Of a stretch of DNA of 64,000 nucleotides, positions 21,494 through 32,545 are shown in pieces. The DNA comes from Alitta virens (taxonomy: Eukaryota > Annelida > Polychaeta > Phyllodocida > Nereididae), in contig OW028585.1 of NCBI GenBank assembly GCA_932294295.1, forward strand, positions 21,800,912 through 21,864,911, given 5' to 3'. The notes beneath the pieces were generated by a model. That model worked only from the letters and a program-made list of their open reading frames with translations, had not been told where the DNA came from and did no database searches. The first letter of the stretch is position 1; each line of letters starts with the position of its first letter. The position numbers and the translations under genes are program-made.

Positions 21494-24092
21494 ATGACAA
21501 CTAAATATATCGAGTGGAAGTGTTTAGCACTGATAGCAGAGCTCAAGAGCAGGGAAAAATCCACGTCAGGAAGAAAGAAAGATCTGATTACAAGGTAAAT
21601 AAACACTGTGTAGGCCTATGGCTATGAACTAAGATAAACAACAGGTGTGTACTCACATAACACATGACATCAACAAACTAAATTTAACATCATTGCACAA
21701 AATAGATTTACAATACTATGGTCATTGTATGTGTTTTATTGTCTTTAAATTCTAGTAAAAATGTATATCTATATTTATTTATTAATTGTTATTGACATGT
21801 GGTTTTGCATCATGACAATACACAGCATGCATGGATATCAATATTTCATCATGCATTTATTATGGGTGCTGCATGTACACTGCACAGTCTGAAACCTGTG
21901 AAATACTTATAAAATTACTTAATATGGATTTCTAAGAATTTTTTATATTGTTATACACAGACTGGAGTCACTGGACAAGATGGGCATTTCTGAGAAAGTG
22001 GGAGAAAAGGCCAGAGAATTTTGGATGACAGTGCCAGGTCCAGAATTATTTACTGATGTACACAATGGCACAAAAATTCCAAATTTTCTCATGAAGAGAA
22101 TACAAGAATATCTTCAATCCAACGAAAAGGAATTTGAAGAGAAGTGCAAAGACATGTATGAAGAAAGGTAATTCTGCAGTTCTCCATAATCTTGTTGTTT
22201 GCTTAATATGGACATAAATACCTATTTCACATTTGTATAACTGGTGTGTTGATAATTTTACACAAATTACATTAACTAAAAGAATTTTTACTTTGTTTAT
22301 ATCTATACAATAAATTGTATAACTCGGTTTCAGATACATTCGGTATGTGCGTCAAGCAAAGCAGGGTACCACTTCATTTTTGAAAGGACAAGTGTGGTCC
22401 GAATACCCCAAGTCTACCTCTTATACAGTTGATGTCAGAATTGATGCATTTGGAGTCATTGAGGAATGTCAGTGTACATGCACTGCAGGAGAGGGACCAT
22501 CTGGGCATTGCAAACATATTGCTACCTTACTCTATGGATTAATGATATTTTCCTCTACTGGTGATATGCTGACAGAACAGACCTGCACACAAGTAAGTTG
22601 TGATATTCTTACGGAACATATTGGTAAATGAATAAAAGCAGCTCCAAATAAGAATAAAATCTATATCGGGATTAAGCAAAATCATGACTAACGCACAAAA
22701 ACTATTTTTCTAGAGACTTCAAACCTTTCACCATGCAAAGCCCTACAAAGGTTCCCCTATGAAGACCAGCCACCTGGTGATGCTCAGAAAAAAGGAATGG
22801 GAGTTCGATCCGCGGCCTGTGCAGAGAAGGAACATGACTGGCTATCCAGATTTGTTCCGGAACAAAGTATTAAGTTTTGTTGTGAGTATCTTTCAATGCA
22901 GTTGTTCAAATTTTCAGCACTTAAGCTTTTGCTATCAGACATATGTATGCTGTTTAAAATTTAAAATTAACTATTGGTAAATAGGCATTTGGAAAGTTTG
23001 CTGCTGTGGCAAAAGATGACTTTTATGTAAGTCTTTAATCAGTATATTACTGTGACAGATATGCCCATATGGGGCGGGGTGTACTTGTTCAATTTGTATA
23101 TGTGATGTTTTTGTGCACGTGTCACATAAATAAAAATCTTCTCACTCTCTACACTTTAAGTATTCATCTGCGTCAAGCTGAACAGTGCTTTGCATAATTC
23201 TATACTTTCTTTTCAGGATGATCGAAAGATGCCCGTAGAGATGTTGTACCCTCCAGCAAATCCCATAACAACAAATTTTATGCATGACTATGCTGGCAGA
23301 AGTGATGACCGCTTCTTTCAGGATAACAAGGTACTTGTCTGTTAAGATCACCTTAATAATAATCAAACAATGAATGCTAGATTGATTCAAGCTCAGATGA
23401 ATGATTTTTTTCAGCTGGAATCAATTACCAAGGAGGAAAACACTCGCATAGAAGAAAATACACTCGGTCAAGTACAAAATAAGGAGTGGATGCTGCAACG
23501 ACAACATCGGCTTACATCATCCAATTTTGGCCGCATCTGCAAAGCTACATCTGCAACCAACTTTCATGCTTTGGCCAGAAGTTTCATACACAAAAAGCAT
23601 TTTTCATCAAGAGCAACTTCTCATGGCATTCAATATGAAAGTGTTGCCGTGGAGGCATTTGAGCGCATCACTGGACACAAAACTGTTGAATGTGGGCTTT
23701 TTGTGGATTCCACAAATCCATGGTTGGCGGCTTCTCCTGACCGACTGGTAGACAGTAATACCATCCTGGAGGTGAAATGTCCCTTTACCGCCAAGGACAA
23801 GATGATTAATCCAACCAATGTACCTTATGTAAAGTTTGGTGACGAAGGTATGACGCTATGCCATGACCATCAGTATTACTATCAAGTACAAGGACAACTC
23901 ATGTGTACCAACCACTCCAGATGCCTGTTCATTGTGTTTACCTTAGTGGACTTCAAAATCATTGAAATCGCCAGAGATGACCAGTTTATTACTTCCATGG
24001 TCAAGAACTTGGAGTCATTCTACAAACAATACTTTAGATCAGCTCTTATAAGCAAGTTTGTATTTAAATCATATGATAGATACTTTGTGTAA
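21494..24092 (+). CDS. SAP-SWIM-YqaJ nuclease-like protein of the transposon
   Basis: Seven exons join in frame: 21,494-21,594, 21,961-22,167, 22,334-22,592, 22,714-22,881, 22,985-23,026, 23,217-23,330 and 23,415-24,092, giving 522 residues. All introns are GT-AG. Residues about 12-38 form a SAP-like helix-extension-helix (ALIAELKSRE...KKDLITRLESL) that likely binds DNA. Residues 148-164 are a SWIM zinc finger (C150, C152, C162, H164, CxC...CxH). The last exon is a YqaJ/lambda-exonuclease-type domain: RLTSSNFGRI, then E372 in GIQYE, D406 in SPDRL, E416 and K418 in LEVKCP and Q454 in YYYQVQ, the expected metal-binding set. The first ATG sits 96 bases from the left terminus. By family it would be a nuclear enzyme trimming or resecting DNA during transposition; that role is inferred. 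No stop or frameshift is seen. A polyadenylation signal follows at 24,104. Confidence 0.88.
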
Positions 24093-24103
24093 TGGTTAAA
24101 ACC

Positions 24104-24109
24104 AATAAA
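24104..24109 (+). promoter_or_regulatory. Polyadenylation signal of the YqaJ gene
   Basis: AATAAA lies 12 bases after the stop codon of the SAP-SWIM-YqaJ gene, a plausible signal for a very short 3' untranslated region. Confidence 0.55.
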
Positions 24110-24614
24110 GTTAAATTTAAATGAAGGAAATTCCGTCCAACGTTCAGTTTGATAAGTACTTTATTATTGTTACAAAATCATTTTTTTATGTGCCTATTAA
24201 GACACATAATATTTTACAATGTGAAGTCAAAAATGCATGTTATGATGTGACATAGAAAACTTGTCTACCCAATACATTTCATATTTTACTAGCCAACTAC
24301 TCCTTTTGTAGTCATTGTATCGCATAATGTCAGATTTATCTCACCTATTAGCAAAAATGCTAGTCAGTTTGTACTTCTACTTTGTACTCATTGTATCTCA
24401 TCAGATTTAACTACTAGTCTACTTTGTAGTCATTGTATGTCGTCTGATTTATGCTCAGAGCATGACAACTTTTTTGAAAGTGCTCCATTGAAGTCGTTAA
24501 AGGTCTATTAGATATTGTCGAACATGTTTTTTAAAATTGTGTATTACATATCTTGTTGTCATTTGGAGGAAAATAAACTCTAGAGTGTCATAAAAAAAGT
24601 AATGTTACTTATCA
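24110..24614. other. Spacer between the convergent transposon genes
   Basis: No gene is seen. TAGTCATTGTAT....CAGATTTA recurs three times with variation near 24,309, 24,386 and 24,427, a degenerate short tandem repeat. TTTATT on the + strand (AATAAA on minus) near 24,160 could serve the transposase transcript. Confidence 0.5.
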
Positions 24615-26617
24615 TCAGGCATCATCAGGTACGATGCATTTTCTAAAATTGCAGAGAACAAATACAACTTTGATAATTCTTGATGCAAGGGAAGACTCTA
24701 TGTGACTCATTGGCTGAGTTAGAATCTTGTACGTCTTGGCCAGTCCGATAATCCGCTCCACATGTACTCTCTTGCTGGCTATCTTGCGGTCCTTCTTGAC
24801 GTCTTCCGCAGCGAGTCTGTTCCTTTTCTTAACAAAAGTCGGAATGTTCAGGCGGACTTGGTATGGCAAGAAAAGGTCCTCGACATTAAAACCTTTATCC
24901 GCCATAATTTCATCAAGCAGATCACACATTGTGGGCAGACCAGATCGTTCGCAAATCTGTCTGTCACTTGTGGATCCAACGTAGGCTGGTGAAACATAGG
25001 ACACAAGTCCTGCAGGAGTGATACCTACTAAAACTTTGACTGTGTTGCGATTTTTGTAGGTGGAAAAAGTCGTTTGCTGGGCCACTGGTTGCTTTGGTTT
25101 CTTAATTGGGCATTCCCTACCATCTATAATCACTCTAGTGTTGGGGAATTTCTCGCTGAATCCACTTGGAGCAAAATAGTGAACCAGTTTCCTTGAAGGC
25201 CACCAGTTTATCTCTTCCCACTGCACATACATAAAATTAATCCATGTGATGAACACATTGCTAACCTGCTTCTCAGGTATATCAAACTGAATGCTCAGTT
25301 CTGCATTTGCTGAGTGGAGTCGTAATTTGACCAATGTCAGGAGGAATCGGTCTTCCACAGACAGTGCAGGCGGAGGTCCGTATAAGTAATTTTGCTCGTG
25401 TGCTGCAGGACCAAGGGTATCTAATACAAGGCAAAACTTTCTATATGACTCAAGGCCGGTGAAGTAGTGCAACTGGTCATCCGAAAATCGTTTTGCAGAG
25501 TAAAGCTGGACAGGTGATGTGATAGTTCGTGTGCTGGTGGTTGACGTAACATTCACAGGAACTGCGTCTGTGTTATCCTCATCTGCAAGGTAAAATAACC
25601 ATATTATAGAATGATGACAGAGTATTATTTACTCTATCAAAATAATAAATACAGAATAGATGATGAAAGTACAGAAACGCACCTGGATGTGTTTCTTCCA
25701 TGGTGATCAATTCCTCATGACTTATGCTTTCCACAGCCAGCCGTGACTCTGCTTCTTTCTCGTCAGCAGCAACTTGCCTCTTCAAGGCTCTCAAGTTTCT
25801 TCTGCTTAGTTCCAGGCTGTCATTTTTGCTCCATACAAATACAGTGGGCACAGCATTCTGCTTCAACTGTCGCTTAGCAGGGACCAGACCTGTCAAATTA
25901 AAAGTGAACATACATATGTCATTGACTTTTGTACGCTGTGAAAAAATTAATACATTTAAAATAGGGCTGTACACCTTTATCTTTATAACGATACGATACA
26001 TATCACGATACAGTAAAACCGATACGATATGTATCATGATACGTATTATTAAGCTATATCTATGAAAAAAGCCTACAATACTGACAATCCACTATGAAAT
26101 GTAATGAACTAATCTTAATGGAATAATCCAAACTGCTGTTGTCAATACAATTAAAGTGGCTGATATTTTTAAAAGCATCAGAACATCTGGGTAGCAGGTG
26201 TCTTGTTTACTTAAAAATTTAAAACATTACTGCTGTGCATAACTGTCAATAGGTGCATGTACAGGTATACATATCTCTGAGATTCTCTTACTGCTGTGGT
26301 GTGTACAATACACAATGTGTAATACAAAATACATGAATTGTAATAATAACACAACAGGTATGTGCCCTCAATCTCCTAAACTAGTTAGAACATTACATAG
26401 TTTATTCACACTTACCATGACAACTTGTCTGCACATAACTATTTGTGAAATGAATCCTGCACACAACAGCAGCTGGTCCAGGCACCCAAATTGTACCTTG
26501 TCTATCAGGCCTATCACGCTTAATTTTGATGAGCCAGTCTCTCAAAACGTGTGGTCTAGCCTTGGGAAACCTGTGTCCCCCTTGGTTAGTGCACAACAGA
26601 ACAGAACATTGAGGCAT
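24615..26617 (-). CDS. THAP-HTH-DDE transposase (Harbinger/ISL2EU type)
   Basis: Three exons on the minus strand, 26,416-26,617, 25,683-25,889 and 24,615-25,582, are linked by two phase-1 GT-AG introns of 526 and 100 bases. Together they encode 458 residues. Residues 1-85 form a C2CH THAP zinc finger: C4, C9, C53, H56, the invariant-type W28, and the closing AVPTVF box at 80-85, which only appears once exons 1 and 2 are joined. Residues about 205-260 match a transposase helix-turn-helix (LSVEDRFLLTLVKLRL). The catalytic core has D290 in VIIDGRE, D365 in IMADKGF and E412 in VHVERI, the DDE_Tnp_4 pattern. THAP domains bind transposon ends and the DDE core does strand cleavage and joining (family knowledge). 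The start is the first ATG before the THAP cysteines, about 80 bases from the right terminus. No inactivating lesion is seen. Confidence 0.9.
25964..26045. repeat. Palindromic CGATAC/GTATC cluster in transposase intron 1
   Basis: ACGATACGATACATATCACG and CCGATACGATATGTATC form an AT-rich imperfect palindrome within intron 1 (25,890-26,415). It may be a small secondary insertion or a simple repeat. No function can be assigned. Confidence 0.4.
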
Positions 26618-26697
26618 ACTTGATAATCAGAGCAGAACGACACGAGAGCTTTTTCTATTCAACTGGGTCAGTTGGCCATGTAAACAAACACTGCTTT

Positions 26698-26750
26698 GGT
26701 AGGATCGCTAGTGGCGACGCCTGGGGGGAACTTTGGCACGGCACAACCTC
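26698..26750 (-). repeat. Right terminal inverted repeat
   Basis: On the + strand it starts GGTAGGATCG and ends GCACAACCTC. It pairs with 21,349-21,398. The transposase start codon lies about 80 bases inside it, mirroring the left end. Confidence 0.85.
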
Positions 26751-26753
26751 ATT

Positions 26754-29700
26754 GAAGTCATTCTGTTTCAATGGCAATGGTGATTATTGAAATCTATAGA
26801 AATATCTGTTTGTGATAGACGCCAATGAATAACCATGTAAAATCATAAATTGGTTCAATTAAAATTGGTATGGGTTCCAATTTTATTATGTAGGAAGATA
26901 TCTCCACATTTCTCCCTTATATTTTGCAGTATGAAAATCTATTTGCTAAACATGCCAATTTCCAACATGTGCAACAAAGGAAAACAATTGAAAAAAGTTG
27001 GCTTGCATGTGGAAAGCATATGGATAATCGTTTCATCCTGTAAAAACTGAAGGATATGTACATTGTATTGATATAAAATTATAACAGAAATAATGGTGTA
27101 TTTGATATTATTTTAAAAAGCAGAATAGTTGCCACGGAAACACTTATAGCAAAAGAACTGACCCACCTTTTTAACTCTACATCACCTGGATTTTGGAGGC
27201 TCCAGCTTATCTTTCAAATGATAACCATTTCAGCCTGTAGCACTACTAAGGTGTTTGATGTTAAAATCATGTCTTAACAGATATTTGAAATTGGTAAGAA
27301 AGCCTTAGTATTTTTCACTGGCTAAGTGTATGAGTTAATTTTTCATATTTATAATGTTTATTATCACAAGTTAAAATTGAGAGTGTTTACCAATGTATGG
27401 TTTGTTTTTATTAGATTGTTTATTGGAAATTGTTTATCCTTATTATATCAGAAAAGCTTTGTTGTTCATGTTCAATACCGTAAATACAGCTCAAATGGTG
27501 TGCATGTACTGCGTGCCTCACCAGAAAACAAATTTCAATATCCATGTTTTGCTATTACAGAACTGATTCACACATATAGGGCTATGTCACTGAGCTGGTT
27601 TTATTTCTTCTGCAAGATGTACAATCAAATTGCAAAAAGGTCCCAAGATGTCCGTCTTCCCCATATTGTGATTTACAATGCCCTCCACAAATATACTAAG
27701 ACCATTTTAGCATATGTACAAAGTGGTCACATTGGTTTTATATTTTTGGTAGTGTATGTCATTTTTCTTGGATTCTGTTTGGTAACATAGTTACTTCCAA
27801 CTTGCTCACAAGGGGGGTGCAAGTCTGGGCGCAAACACCCTTGCCATGGGCGCAACCACCCGATCGGCCATGAGCAAATTTATCACATATAGTTCCTGTG
27901 TTGTTCTGATAGAAAACAGCTGGATAGTGCCCTCAAACCATAACCTAAGATAGCCATTATATTCTTTTGGTGAAATAACATGAAAAGAGAGCATTACCTT
28001 TACTTTATAAGTGTTACGGCCAAAAGATGCAGTAAGCATTGATACATGAGTAAATCTATATGGTGAAGTGCCTGTTCAGGCCTACAGCTGAAAAAGGGTA
28101 AAATAAGCCAAAATACCGTTACAATGGTCACAAACATGTGGGGGGTTAATATTATTGTTGACAAAAGGATTTGTTTGCAGAGATTAATTGAGGCAATTAA
28201 AAGTTGTTCTGAACATTGTAAACTGTTTTCACACTCCATATGAGTGGATATCATAAGCTATCCACAGAGGACCAGTCCATCTAATTGCTGTTACCAGTTT
28301 GACAGCTCTGACCATGTGGGTCTCATGGTCTCATGCAGTGGAGGCGCTGTGAGCAGCTTGAGTTACTTCCAAACCTCACAGCATCATAAAGTTTCATAAA
28401 TCGAGAGCACAACTGATCTATGAATGGCTGTTTGTTGATCAAATGGTGCAGGATACTCACCATTGGAAGTTCTATAATCTCCTAATTGCTTTTCGCTACT
28501 GTACATGAAATTTCTCTTCATTTCTGCAGGTCGCACGTTTGAGATCAATATTATGCTGTTGTTGTCATCCAGGGTCCTCAATCATATCTAATTTTACATC
28601 CATATTAGCTGGGCTCAAAACTTTTATCACAGAAGTTATAAAACCATCTTTCATCATTATTCATACACAGCATATATTTGTGTACGCTTACATTGGTAAC
28701 TATTAGATAGCTACAATAAACATGTAAAGTGGTGAGGTTGTACTAGGTAATAAATTTAATTAATAATCCTCGGAAGGCAGAGTGAACCAACCCTAAAATC
28801 TTTGTTTTGAGAAAAAAGCCATTTTTAGTTTCTTGAAGGGAGTGTTTGGTCATCCATTGTTAAAACAACATGTCTATAGCACTAAAAATTATTAAAATGT
28901 GAAATGATATTTGAGAAATTATGTATTCCCCACACAGACAGGCCAATTTTGGTTTGGTTCCTTTGAACAAGCAGCATGTACTATGTGAACCAACAGTTTT
29001 TCAGATGAAAGTTTTTTGTATTGATTTGAGTCTTTATCCAAATATTGTAGAGACATGCTTGAAGAATCACATACATTGCAAGTATCCTTTTGCGGCATTT
29101 TAATCAGTATACCCAGTGCATTGAAAATTGATCAGTATGATGTTTCACAGATTGACTGTCTGTTTTCAATGTTGCACTTCTCATAGTAGAGACGATACAT
29201 TTGACTATTACTGTTAACCATGCTGTCCAATATTTAAATTGAGTATAGTGGATCACAATTTATTATAATCAGGGATGGTGGATCACCATAAATACCACAT
29301 GGGTTGTTCCTAATAGGTTTTCTATGAGGAACACAATTAAGTGTGGGATATTGAGAAGAACCTCCATTTGTGGCCAGAGTAATTTCACTTCAAACAGGAA
29401 TGCTGTCTTAGGTGGGAGTACCACCATCATTGCAAATAATGTAAACCATTTCATTGTCGTCATCACTGAAAAGATATTCGAGCGGTTCAAGGGTAATGTT
29501 ATCTTCTTCACCTTGTTCAGCTGATGTTTCAGTGGTTAGGATTTAGCCTGGTTGAGATCTTTTGCCATTTCCTATGAGTTTACCATTGGACATTCAATAT
29601 TTACTATGTTTTCCACGGTAGGCTATAGGTACTGTGTTTCTAAAGATTGGAGCTTCCATGATTGGCACTGTATTTCCTGCAGTTGGAGCATCCACAAGAA

Positions 29701-30957
29701 GTACTTTCTCTGATTGCTTAGAAGGCATAATATCCTTTAATTCTTTTGTCATTTCTTTTTTTACTGTTTCATTTGCACTGGAGTTACAAAAAAAAAGACA
29801 TGAAGAGGGCATAAGGATTAAAATATTCCTGTAATGTCTTATTGCAATTTTATCAGATGTTAAAGATATAATGATTAAAACCAAAAATCGTTCAGGAATG
29901 GCCTGTCAGTGAGTTTAAATTTAATTTAAACACAATCTAGACAACTTAGAAATCTATAATTATGCTTGATGATAGGGTTATATTTATTCTTCATGCCCAC
30001 AAAATTTGCATTAAAACTAGCAAGATTGAGATTTAATTGAATTTAAACTGTTTTTTCTATTTTTTTTTCACATTTTGTAAAACATAGCCTGCATATGTCA
30101 ATGTGACTATCAAAAGGCACCACTAGGCCATATACAGTTTTACTGTACAAAATTATGTTAGGGTAAGTGCATTAGTGTTAGAGTTCTGCTCCAGAAAAGA
30201 TAATGTAACGCCCGCCTGTCCGCCCGCCCGTCGGGAATGCTCAAAGAACTATCAAGTGGTGCATATAAATAGAATAAAGCAATGCCAAAGTAAGCACGGC
30301 TTGAGCAAAAACTGATGAAACTGTTCTTGCAATTACCTCTGTATATTTGACTTACTTGCAATAACTCTGTATCTGAACATATTTAGGCTAACCTAAAATG
30401 AGAAATATGTTGCAATACAATTTTGGAATGCACCAATGCATAGACAGAAATTAGCAAAGTGTGTCGTCACCTCACAACCCAGTAACCTAAAATAAATTAA
30501 TAAATTTCTCTAATAGCATATGGTATTGAAAGTCTAACAATAAAACTACATAATAATCAGATGTTTATGTGCTGAGTTTAATCAATAATTGTTCTGACAA
30601 GGAGGCAATTCAGAAAAATTGCCTAAATTCAAAAAGTATGAATCAATATTTCTTGTATTTTTAATTAAAAAAATACACAGCCTATGAAATACATAGTTTA
30701 ACCAATTACATTGTTTAACCACGTAGACTAGCAAAAAGTTCCATAGTTAGGTCGCTGGGCTTGTAGGTGACGACACACAGTGTAGATCCTAGGTCTAAGG
30801 GCAAATTATGACTTTTTTTTAGCCTGGGTTTTTTTTTTAAAATATAAATATGATATTACACATTACATACAAGGAGTATGAATATGAAGTAATCAAATTT
30901 CAAAACATCGTCTGTACACTTTATTTCTAGTTTTATGGATGTTATTGTTAAACATAC
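26754..30957. other. Single-copy DNA without a supportable gene
   Basis: No recognisable gene. A + frame of 154 codons at 27,326-27,790 has no family motif. On the minus strand, exon-like pieces occur: a frame after a CTCCAG acceptor at 29,777 down to 29,594, and one around 29,430-29,520 reading EEDNITLEPLEYLFSDDDNE. They are bounded by stops within a few dozen codons and could be remnants of a gene or element I cannot name. A GC-rich patch at 30,209-30,239 (CGCCCGCCTGTCCGCCCGCC) gives four G-runs on the minus strand. Confidence 0.35.
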
Positions 30958-31074
30958 CCAGATAGCATTCCAAATCGTTTCAGCATTGACGCGTCATTGG
31001 CGACGTCAAAACGATGCTGCTCCGACGGTGGCCAAAATAGAAACGACACTGGCCCGATTTGGAATGCTATCTGG
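30958..31074. mobile_element. Palindromic MITE-like element, 117 bp
   Basis: CCAGATAGCATTCCAAATCG (30,958-30,977) is exactly repeated inverted at 31,055-31,074, and similarity continues one to two bases outward (TAC/GTA). Inside, CGTTTC and GAAACG can also pair. The interior is rich in CG dinucleotides, unlike its surroundings. It looks like a tiny inverted-repeat transposon or a structured RNA. I see no clear target duplication. Confidence 0.6.
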
Positions 31075-31489
31075 TACTGTCCATGGTCTAGGGAATGTAG
31101 CAAGCAATTTTAGCATTTTCTACATTTCCCTTATTATGAAAAGGTACGATATGAATGTCAAATTGAAGTTTTGAAAGTGAAATTAAACTTTTGAAAGGGA
31201 AAATACTAAGATATAGACATTTTAAAAGCGTATGCAGGCATATAGTTGTTGACATGTAGAGGTTTGAAAAAACATAAATTTTCCACATTTTCAAGCAATT
31301 GTCAATTTGTCATATATAAATGACATTTATATTAATAAGGTTATCAAATTTTAAAACATACAAAAAACACTATAATTTTCCTAGGTTTTTTGGATATAAT
31401 TGCAAACATAGGGTCCGAGGTTTTACGCGAATACAGCAAACAATAAAATGTTTAGCAATTTCTTTCATATATTCCATTATCACAAATAA

Positions 31490-32545
31490 CTACTGTTAGT
31501 AACCCAGAGGTAATAGCTAATAATTTTAACAAACATATTGTAAGAGTGAATCTTGCAAGAAATATACCGATTTCAGCAAAAAGAGCCATTGTCGAATATT
31601 ATCAGTATAGTACCACAAACACCATGGTTATAGAAAAAGTAATTACAGAGGAAGTCACTATAATCATAAAATCACCGAAGGATTCAAATCCAAGTCCATA
31701 TTCATTATACAAAAGGGAAAGTATCTAGAGGAAGCTAGAGGTCTATCATCTGCAAAACCTGAAAATCATGACAGTGTGAACTTAAGAAACTTTTCATTAA
31801 AGCCAGGCCATGGAGCTGTAATGTGATAGGGACTCATGGCTTGACATTTCGCAATTTCTCTTGTCAATATGCTAAGGAGGGTTAACTTCATGTTCTAGCT
31901 TGTTTTTGTTCTCTCAATCAATGCTTAAAACTCTGTATTATAGTTTTCTGTACCCGCATTTGACATATTGTATTGAGTCTTTATGGCATAGCAAACAAAT
32001 GTCTGTACCGTATTTACTCTAATAAAAGCCACCCTTCTATTTTTTTCGTAGATGCCATCTCAGCAGGGCCTTTATTATTTGAGGTGGGCTTCTATTCCAA
32101 GAACTTACGTAAAGACCTTAGACGAAAATAAATATATCAATTTATTAGATTTTACCTGCTTGATGTCGGGAGGGGAATGGGGGGGGGGGGGGGACTTCTA
32201 TTTGAGGAAGGTCTTTATTTTTTTTATTGGGGGGGGGGGGGTGGCAGCTACCCTTGCCGTGACGTCTGCGCCATTGTTTTGTAAATATGGCATACATAAT
32301 GTAAGTAAACAAATTTATCAGTTGCTTGTTGTAATATTTATGTATAAGATTGCTCATATTTAATAAATTATTCACCTTTCCCTACCACATACACAATACT
32401 TGAACCCATCATTTGTTTAGAGCACTAGTTTATTCTATCATATAATGAGGTAAAACTGTGGAATCATATGGACACATTGGTAGATAGAAATTGCACCTAT
32501 TTTACAGACAAAATGAAGTTAAAGAATTATTTGTTGCACAATAAT
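31490..32545 (+). mobile_element. Degraded LINE (CR1/L2/Jockey-like) with internal loss
   Basis: Three collinear stretches match a LINE reverse transcriptase on the + strand. About 31,500-31,720 reads NPEVIANNFNKHI and later ITEEVTIIIKSPKDSNPS, the region before and at the start of the RT domain. About 31,918-31,985 reads LKTLYYSFLYPHLTYCIES, a well known post-catalytic motif. About 32,298-32,360 reads QIYQLLVVIFMYKIAH, and 32,440-32,540 reads VKLWNHMD and MKLKNYLL, the C-terminal end. The catalytic palm is deleted and stops are present, so it is inactive. A G-rich MITE-like insert at 32,008-32,290 separates the second and third stretches. Confidence 0.75.
32008..32290. mobile_element. G-run-containing MITE-like insert inside the LINE
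   Basis: About 283 bases interrupt the LINE frame. The ends are similar in inverted orientation: CCGTATTTAC at the left and GTAAATATGG at the right (reverse complement CCATATTTAC). TA lies immediately outside on the left and two bases out on the right. The insert contains G-runs of 15 (32,179-32,193) and 13 (32,229-32,241) and repeats a CTTCTATT..GAGG/CTTTATT motif. Non-autonomous element is the best guess. Confidence 0.5.

Larger units (their letters stand above)
21349..26750. mobile_element. Intact ISL2EU-like DNA transposon (PIF/Harbinger group)
   Basis: A 5,402-bp element bounded by imperfect inverted repeats of about 50 bp that start GAGGTTGT and end CGATCCTACC on their inner side. It contains two convergent, intron-bearing genes with intact frames: a SAP-SWIM-YqaJ protein on + (21,494-24,092) and a THAP-HTH-DDE transposase on minus (24,615-26,617). 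Pairing of a Harbinger-related DDE transposase with a YqaJ-type nuclease is the known signature of ISL2EU elements; that is family knowledge, not a search result. The trinucleotide ATT sits on both outer flanks (21,346-21,348 and 26,751-26,753) and may be the target duplication. All coding exons join in frame through GT-AG introns, so the copy looks young and possibly active. The family label is less certain than the fact that this is a DNA transposon. Confidence 0.9.

Noticed and set aside
22759..22980. Separate 73-residue + frame starting MKTSHLVML
   Set aside because: Its first part is exon 4 of the YqaJ gene and its second part reads into the following intron.
24727..24992. Two + strand frames of 76-85 residues
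   Set aside because: They are antisense shadows of the transposase coding exon.
27326..27790. 154-residue + frame
   Set aside because: No recognisable domain, and it lies in AT-rich DNA where a frame of this length can occur by chance.
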